From: JAFDVL01 sp043736395
Lineage (GTDB): Bacteria; Acidobacteriota; Blastocatellia; RBC074
Reading direction: 5' to 3'
Length of the DNA: 9,097 bases
Assembly: GCA_043736395.1 (NCBI GenBank)
Contig: JAYTCQ010000006.1
Coordinates: forward strand, 1-9,097
Position numbers and translations under genes: made by a program. Shown in pieces: positions 5,201 to 9,097 of this stretch. The notes under the pieces are model-generated. The model was not told where the DNA came from, searched no databases, and worked only from the letters and a program-made list of their open reading frames with translations. Each line of letters begins with the position of its first letter. Position 1 is the stretch's first letter.

Positions 5201-8092
5201 ATGATTTCACAAAATTTTGATTCAGCCTTTGAACGCCTCAAGCTGCTTGTGTTTCAGTTTGAGCTAAATCAGAAACAGTATCTTTCACCCGCCTATTCCG
5301 AAGCGCAGGCTCGATTAGATTTTATTGACAAGTTTTGGATGGCGCTTGGATGGGATGTCAATCACGAACATCAAACCAATCCTTATGAACAAGAAGTGAA
5401 AGTTGAGCGTAACGAAAAGCTCGCAGGACGCCGGGGCCGCGCCGATTATGCATTTTTCACCATGCCTAATTTTCGAGATGTGCGTTTTTATGTTGAAGCT
5501 AAAAAGCCTGCGCGTGATCTCGATAATGCAGACGATTATTTTCAAACGATTCGTTACGGTTGGAGCAGTCGCACTCCGTTAGCCGTGCTGATGGATTTTG
5601 AGCAGGTGCGGATCATTGATTGTCGTTACAAGCCAAATTTGAATACGGCAATGGATCGGTGCGTGCTTAAATTTCATTACTCCGAATTTTCTGACAAAGA
5701 TAAATTCAGTGAAATTTATTGGCTCTTTTCACGCGAAGCTGTACTGAACAATTCGCTCGAAAAATATACCGAATCGTTGCCGGGCGCAAAAGGTAAAGCG
5801 CGGCAAAAAGCGTTGATTGCCACCGGCGGTTATCAAAGCATTGATGATGTCTTTCTCGCCGAACTTGATGGCTACCGTGAAGAGTTGGCGCGCTCGTTCA
5901 AAAATAAAAACCCTGATCTCGACAGCCGCGATTTAACTGAAGTTACACAGCGTACGCTGGATCGGCTTGTGTTCATGCGCTTTCTCGAAGACAAGCTGAT
6001 TGAAAGCGAACCACTGGTCAGTAATTTCGGTGATAGCGGTTCGACGTGGCGCGATTTTATTGCCGCTTCGCGCAAGTTGGATCGCATCTACAATGGCATC
6101 ATTTTTAAAGATCATCCGGTGTTGGATGCGCCTTCATTTCAGGCGGATGAAAAAGTCTTCGGCGACATTTGCGAACAGCTTTCACACGCGAATTCACCCT
6201 ACGATTTTAACGCGATTCCGATTCACATTTTAGGCAGCATTTACGAACGATTTTTGGGCAAAACTATTGTCGCTACAGCGAAACGTGCGACGGTCGAAGA
6301 AAAGCCCGAAGTGCGCAAAGCGGGCGGCGTTTATTACACGCCCGAATACATCGTGCGTTACATCGTAGAAAATACAGTCGGCAAAATGATCGAAGGCAAA
6401 TCGCCCGACGAAATTAAAACGATGCACTTTGCCGACATCGCCTGTGGCAGCGGTTCGTTTTTGCTTGGCGTGTATGATGTGCTGCTGCGCGGTTACTCGG
6501 CTTGGTATAACAAAAACAAAGGCAATCGTGAGAAGGGAATTAAAGCCGGATGTTTGCTGAATGACGATGAAACATTGCGGTTGTCGCTGCGGCAAAAAGG
6601 CGAGATTTTACTGAACAACGTCTACGGCGTAGACATTGACGCGCAAGCCGTCGAAGTCGCGCAATTGTCGTTGTATTTAAAATTGCTCGAAGATGAAACG
6701 CCCGCCTCGACACGCAGCTATCAGCAATCGTTCCGTGAAGCGTTGTTACCTTCATTGAATAAAAATATTGTGTGCGGTAATTCGCTTATTGATTGGGATA
6801 TTTTGGACGGACTCTTGTTTGACCGCGAAGAAGAATTAAAGCTGAACCCGATGAGTTTTGCCTCAACCTTTTCAGACGTGATGAAGGCTGGCGGCTTTGA
6901 TGCAATCGTTGGAAATCCGCCTTGGGGAGCCGAATTCAATGCACAACAATCATCTTATTTCAGGAGATTATTTAGATCAGCGCAAACGGCTAATAAAGAT
7001 TCTTATGCTTTATTTATTGAAAAAGCCCTCTTCGTTTCAAAAGAAAGCGGCTTGTTAGGTTATATAACCCCTGACACATTTTTGCGTAAAAACGATTACC
7101 TTCCAATACGACAGCTCTTCCTGACAAGTACAAAAGTTAAAGAACTAATTGAAACAGGACCTGTATTTTCGCAGGTAAGAGATACTTGGTGTTTGGTTAT
7201 GACCCTTTCTAAAGGAATTCCAAACGCCACAGATATTATTTCGCATAAAAAAATAAGCAGATTTATTGTCTCTGCTGAAGAGAGACTAAAAAAATTTGGC
7301 GAAGGCAACTGGGACTCTGTAACGAAAGCTCATCAGAAAATGTGGCAAGAACGTCCTTACTTAATCGTGGGATATTTAGCTACAGAGGAAAATCAGAAAA
7401 TTGTTGGTAAGTTAGAGCAACATCAAAGGCTTGGAAATCAGCTTAATAATTATCGAATTTCAAGAGGTGAAGAAGGTAGTAAATTTAATATTGTTTCAGA
7501 TGAGGAAGGTGATTTTCGATTGGTAATTCCGGCTGATATAGAAGGTTATTTTGTGAAAGAAGGCGTAAAAGTTTCGCAAAACTCTTTAACTATAAACAAA
7601 GTTCGGAGCTTTTACTCGCACCCTAAAATCTGGGTTATACGAATTCAGAAAATGAGGTGGAAGCAACGCATTGTGTGTTCATTTGACCTACGGGCTAATT
7701 CGGCTGGAATGAAAACACTTCAGGTAATTATTTCACCAAATGACGATACCCATTTACTAAAATATCTGAGTGGTATTTTGTCGTCTACCTTGATGAATTT
7801 TTATTGTATCAACTATCTGGCTGATGATTTAAATCAATCTTATCTCGAAAAGCTTCCCATTCGCACCATCAACTTCTCCGATCCTAAAGACAAAGCGCAC
7901 CACGACAAAATGGTGAACCTGGTAGAGCAAATGCTGAGCGCAAAACAACAGCTCGCGAACGCGCATAGCGAACGCGATACAAATTATTACGAAAACAAAT
8001 GTCAGCATCTGGAGCGGGAAATTGATCGGCTGGTGTACGAGCTTTACGATTTGACAGAGGAAGAAATTGCGTTGGTGGAAGGAACGAAGTAG
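5201..8092 (+). CDS. Type IIG restriction-modification enzyme (nuclease + N6-adenine methyltransferase)
   Basis: One 963-residue chain combines endonuclease, methyltransferase and target recognition, so it can both cut foreign DNA and protect host sites. An N-terminal HsdR-like PD-(D/E)XK nuclease is marked by Asp82 (in ADYAFF), Glu99 and Lys101 (in FYVEAKKP). A helical linker follows to about residue 345. The methyltransferase core has KAGGVYYTP (373-381, motif X), FADIACGSGSFL (410-421, motif I, AdoMet binding), YGVDID (about 475) and motif IV NPPW (572-575), the gamma-class amino-methyltransferase signature. Residues from about 580 to 885 are the variable target-recognition region and are much more AT-rich. 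The conserved tail resumes at LPIRTINF and ends DLTEEEIALVEG. All catalytic motifs are intact. No separate hsdS, hsdR or BREX/DISARM partner lies nearby. The stop codon TAG falls inside the GTAG of a REP unit. Family assignment is firm; recognition sequence cannot be read from this. Confidence 0.92.
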   Translation: MISQNFDSAFERLKLLVFQFELNQKQYLSPAYSEAQARLDFIDKFWMALGWDVNHEHQTNPYEQEVKVERNEKLAGRRGRADYAFFTMPNFRDVRFYVEAKKPARDLDNADDYFQTIRYGWSSRTPLAVLMDFEQVRIIDCRYKPNLNTAMDRCVLKFHYSEFSDKDKFSEIYWLFSREAVLNNSLEKYTESLPGAKGKARQKALIATGGYQSIDDVFLAELDGYREELARSFKNKNPDLDSRDLTEVTQRTLDRLVFMRFLEDKLIESEPLVSNFGDSGSTWRDFIAASRKLDRIYNGIIFKDHPVLDAPSFQADEKVFGDICEQLSHANSPYDFNAIPIHILGSIYERFLGKTIVATAKRATVEEKPEVRKAGGVYYTPEYIVRYIVENTVGKMIEGKSPDEIKTMHFADIACGSGSFLLGVYDVLLRGYSAWYNKNKGNREKGIKAGCLLNDDETLRLSLRQKGEILLNNVYGVDIDAQAVEVAQLSLYLKLLEDETPASTRSYQQSFREALLPSLNKNIVCGNSLIDWDILDGLLFDREEELKLNPMSFASTFSDVMKAGGFDAIVGNPPWGAEFNAQQSSYFRRLFRSAQTANKDSYALFIEKALFVSKESGLLGYITPDTFLRKNDYLPIRQLFLTSTKVKELIETGPVFSQVRDTWCLVMTLSKGIPNATDIISHKKISRFIVSAEERLKKFGEGNWDSVTKAHQKMWQERPYLIVGYLATEENQKIVGKLEQHQRLGNQLNNYRISRGEEGSKFNIVSDEEGDFRLVIPADIEGYFVKEGVKVSQNSLTINKVRSFYSHPKIWVIRIQKMRWKQRIVCSFDLRANSAGMKTLQVIISPNDDTHLLKYLSGILSSTLMNFYCINYLADDLNQSYLEKLPIRTINFSDPKDKAHHDKMVNLVEQMLSAKQQLANAHSERDTNYYENKCQHLEREIDRLVYELYDLTEEEIALVEGTK
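6940..7850 (+). other. AT-rich segment coding for the target-recognition domain
   Basis: Hand counts of G+C in 60-base rows show a step within the restriction gene. Before: 6421-6480, 6601-6660 and 6841-6900 have 32, 32 and 31 (about 52-53%). Inside: 6961-7020, 7081-7140, 7441-7500 and 7741-7800 have 19, 22, 16 and 20 (27-37%). After: 7921-7980 has 33 (55%). The step begins just after the NPPW codons and ends near the conserved tail, matching the expected limits of the specificity domain. The reading frame is unbroken. Boundaries are approximate. Confidence 0.7.
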
Positions 8093-8191
8093 CAAGGGCT
8101 GCCAGCCCGTTAGCTGAGGCTGAGAGAGCGGATTATTCTGAGAAGAGCAGGTTAGCGTTAACTTCGGACGCGGGCTGGCAGCCCGCTGTAC
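8089..8191. repeat. REP pair (REPIN-like) 1 downstream, 103 bp
   Basis: The + strand unit is GTAGCA (8089-8094) plus hairpin AGGGCTGCCAGCCCG (8095-8109). The facing - strand unit is GTACAG (8191 back to 8186) plus CGGGCTGCCAGCCCG (8185 back to 8171). The GTAG includes the TAG stop codon (8090-8092) of the restriction enzyme. About 60 bases lie between the hairpins. The next pair begins on the following base with the same layout and nearly the same length, and the inner 3' part (8157-8174) resembles that of the next pair. Confidence 0.8.
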
Positions 8192-8293
8192 GTGGCACGG
8201 GCTGCCAGCCCGTCAGCGCAACTTTGCATCAATTATTATTTGGCGAGAAACTTGTGGTCTTAGTTTCAGACACGGGCTGGCAGCCCGCTGTAC
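8192..8293. repeat. REP pair (REPIN-like) 2 downstream, 102 bp
   Basis: The + strand unit is GTGGCA (8192-8197) plus hairpin CGGGCTGCCAGCCCG (8198-8212). The facing unit is GTACAG (8293 back to 8288) plus the same hairpin core (8287 back to 8273). It abuts the previous pair with no gap, as in a head-to-tail duplication. It ends ten bases before the RAYT start codon. GTGGCA is the only one of the six units in the window that lacks GTA. Confidence 0.8.
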
Positions 8294-8303
8294 GGCATTA
8301 TTT

Positions 8304-9035
8304 ATGAGTTACGAATATCGAGAATATTATCGGCGAAAATTGCCGCATATTCATCATCCTGGCACGACTTTGTTTGTGACATTTCGTTTGGCAAATTCGA
8401 TCCCGCAAGCTTTGTTGCAAACCTGGAGAAATGAACGTGATTGGCTGAAGGCGAAAGAACAGGTGGCGAAGGATGAAGCCTCAAAAATTCATTTTCATCG
8501 TCAATGGTTTAAGAAATTCGAGGATGCCTTGCATCACGATAACCCCGGGCCGAAATGGTTAAGTGAAGAAGCTGTCGCTGAAATGATGGCGGAGTGCTTA
8601 CATTATCGGGATGGGAAAATGTACGAACTACATGCGTTTTGTATCATGTCGAATCACTTGCATGTTGTGTTTACTCCTTTATTGAAGGCGGAATCATTGA
8701 AACCGAAATTTGTAACACAAGGATTGAGATTCATCAGTGATGACCCTGATTTGGAAGCGATTATGCAATCCGTCAAAAGTTACTCAGCACATAAGGCAAA
8801 TAAATTGTTGAAGCGGGAAGGCGAATTTTGGGAAAGCGAGAGTTACGATCACTGGGTTCGGGATGACTCCGAATTTAGGCGGATTGTGCGGTATGTGTTA
8901 GATAATCCAGTAAAGGCTGGACTTGTGGATAACTGGCAGGACTGGAAATGGAGTTATGTGAAGAAAGAAGATTCTCCACTTTATTTTATAGGCAATGACA
9001 TTAGTGTCCGGTTAAGAAAAAGTTCGTGGCTGTAA
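8304..9035 (+). CDS. REP-associated tyrosine transposase (RAYT), IS200/Y1-like HUH protein
   Basis: RAYTs are single-strand DNA endonucleases/transposases related to IS200/IS605 TnpA. They recognise REP hairpins and are thought to spread them; they are usually single-copy, without their own inverted ends. The 243 residues contain the HUH metal-binding pair His118-Leu119-His120 (in CIMSNHLHVVF) and the helix with probable nucleophile Tyr160 (MQSVKSYSAHKAN). They end with the family's typical FWESESYDHWVRD and IVRYVLDNPVKAGLV (about 175-208). The chain is longer than the E. coli homologue (about 165 aa): inserts lie at about 45-95 and 128-150. The usual Pro before the HUH is Ser here (MSNHLH). 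Catalytic residues look intact. REP pairs sit immediately upstream, the expected arrangement. There is no clear Shine-Dalgarno sequence before the ATG. No REP is seen in the 62 bases after the gene. Confidence 0.92.
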   Translation: MSYEYREYYRRKLPHIHHPGTTLFVTFRLANSIPQALLQTWRNERDWLKAKEQVAKDEASKIHFHRQWFKKFEDALHHDNPGPKWLSEEAVAEMMAECLHYRDGKMYELHAFCIMSNHLHVVFTPLLKAESLKPKFVTQGLRFISDDPDLEAIMQSVKSYSAHKANKLLKREGEFWESESYDHWVRDDSEFRRIVRYVLDNPVKAGLVDNWQDWKWSYVKKEDSPLYFIGNDISVRLRKSSWL

Positions 9036-9097
9036 GCGATTGAATTTTTTATTAGTTACATCCATTTTCAGTTTTTACGATTTCAATTTTCGTGCAA

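Noticed and set aside
5201..8092. Part of a BREX, DISARM or multi-subunit Type I system
   Set aside because: The protein has both nuclease and methyltransferase in one chain and the tail typical of Type IIG. No specificity subunit, helicase or other system component lies in the flanking sequence shown.
5118..9035. Composite transposon with defined ends
   Set aside because: The flanking REP pairs differ in loop type and length, no target-site duplication is visible, and no REP is seen after the RAYT within the window, so ends of a single mobile unit cannot be defined.

Overview
The window comes from a bacterial chromosome of moderate G+C (about 45% by eye). Two things suggest an Acidobacteriota-type bacterium, perhaps Blastocatellia-like: the secreted protein at 3538-5055 resembles a family I associate with that group, and REP elements sit next to a RAYT transposase. 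This placement is inference from memory; no rRNA or other strong marker is present. All five genes I can support lie on the + strand.

Region 1 (1-3207) is housekeeping. purQ and purL encode two of the three subunits of the FGAM synthase that converts FGAR to FGAM in de novo purine synthesis. PurL is the short form, which needs a separate PurS; purS is not in the window. A good sigma70-like promoter precedes purQ. Both the promoter and the purQ-purL gap contain heptanucleotide repeats, of two unrelated kinds. The second kind starts on the purQ stop codon and is inverted, so the intercistronic mRNA can fold into a long hairpin.

Region 2 (3208-5117) is a 330-base AT-rich spacer with an inverted-repeat arrangement that could fold as a three-helix junction. 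It leads into a 505-residue exported protein of unknown function, which is followed by two tandem intrinsic terminators.

Region 3 (5118-9035) is accessory. It holds a single-chain Type IIG restriction-modification enzyme (963 aa) and a RAYT-type HUH transposase (243 aa). The enzyme gene is bracketed by REP pairs (REPIN-like): one of 49 bp between the upstream terminators and the gene, and two of about 102 bp abutting head to tail between its stop codon and the RAYT start. All six REP units share one layout: GTANNN (GTGGCA once), then a 15-base hairpin (C/A)GGGC-N5-GCCCG. The RAYT is the probable source of these repeats. The target-recognition part of the restriction enzyme is much more AT-rich than the rest of the gene, which suggests replacement of a specificity module.

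The last 62 bases (9036-9097) are AT-rich and show nothing I can name. I see no tRNA, rRNA, CRISPR array or clearly new multi-gene system. The least explained items are the six-unit REP architecture around the restriction enzyme, the mosaic specificity domain and the possible leader structure at 3365-3471.
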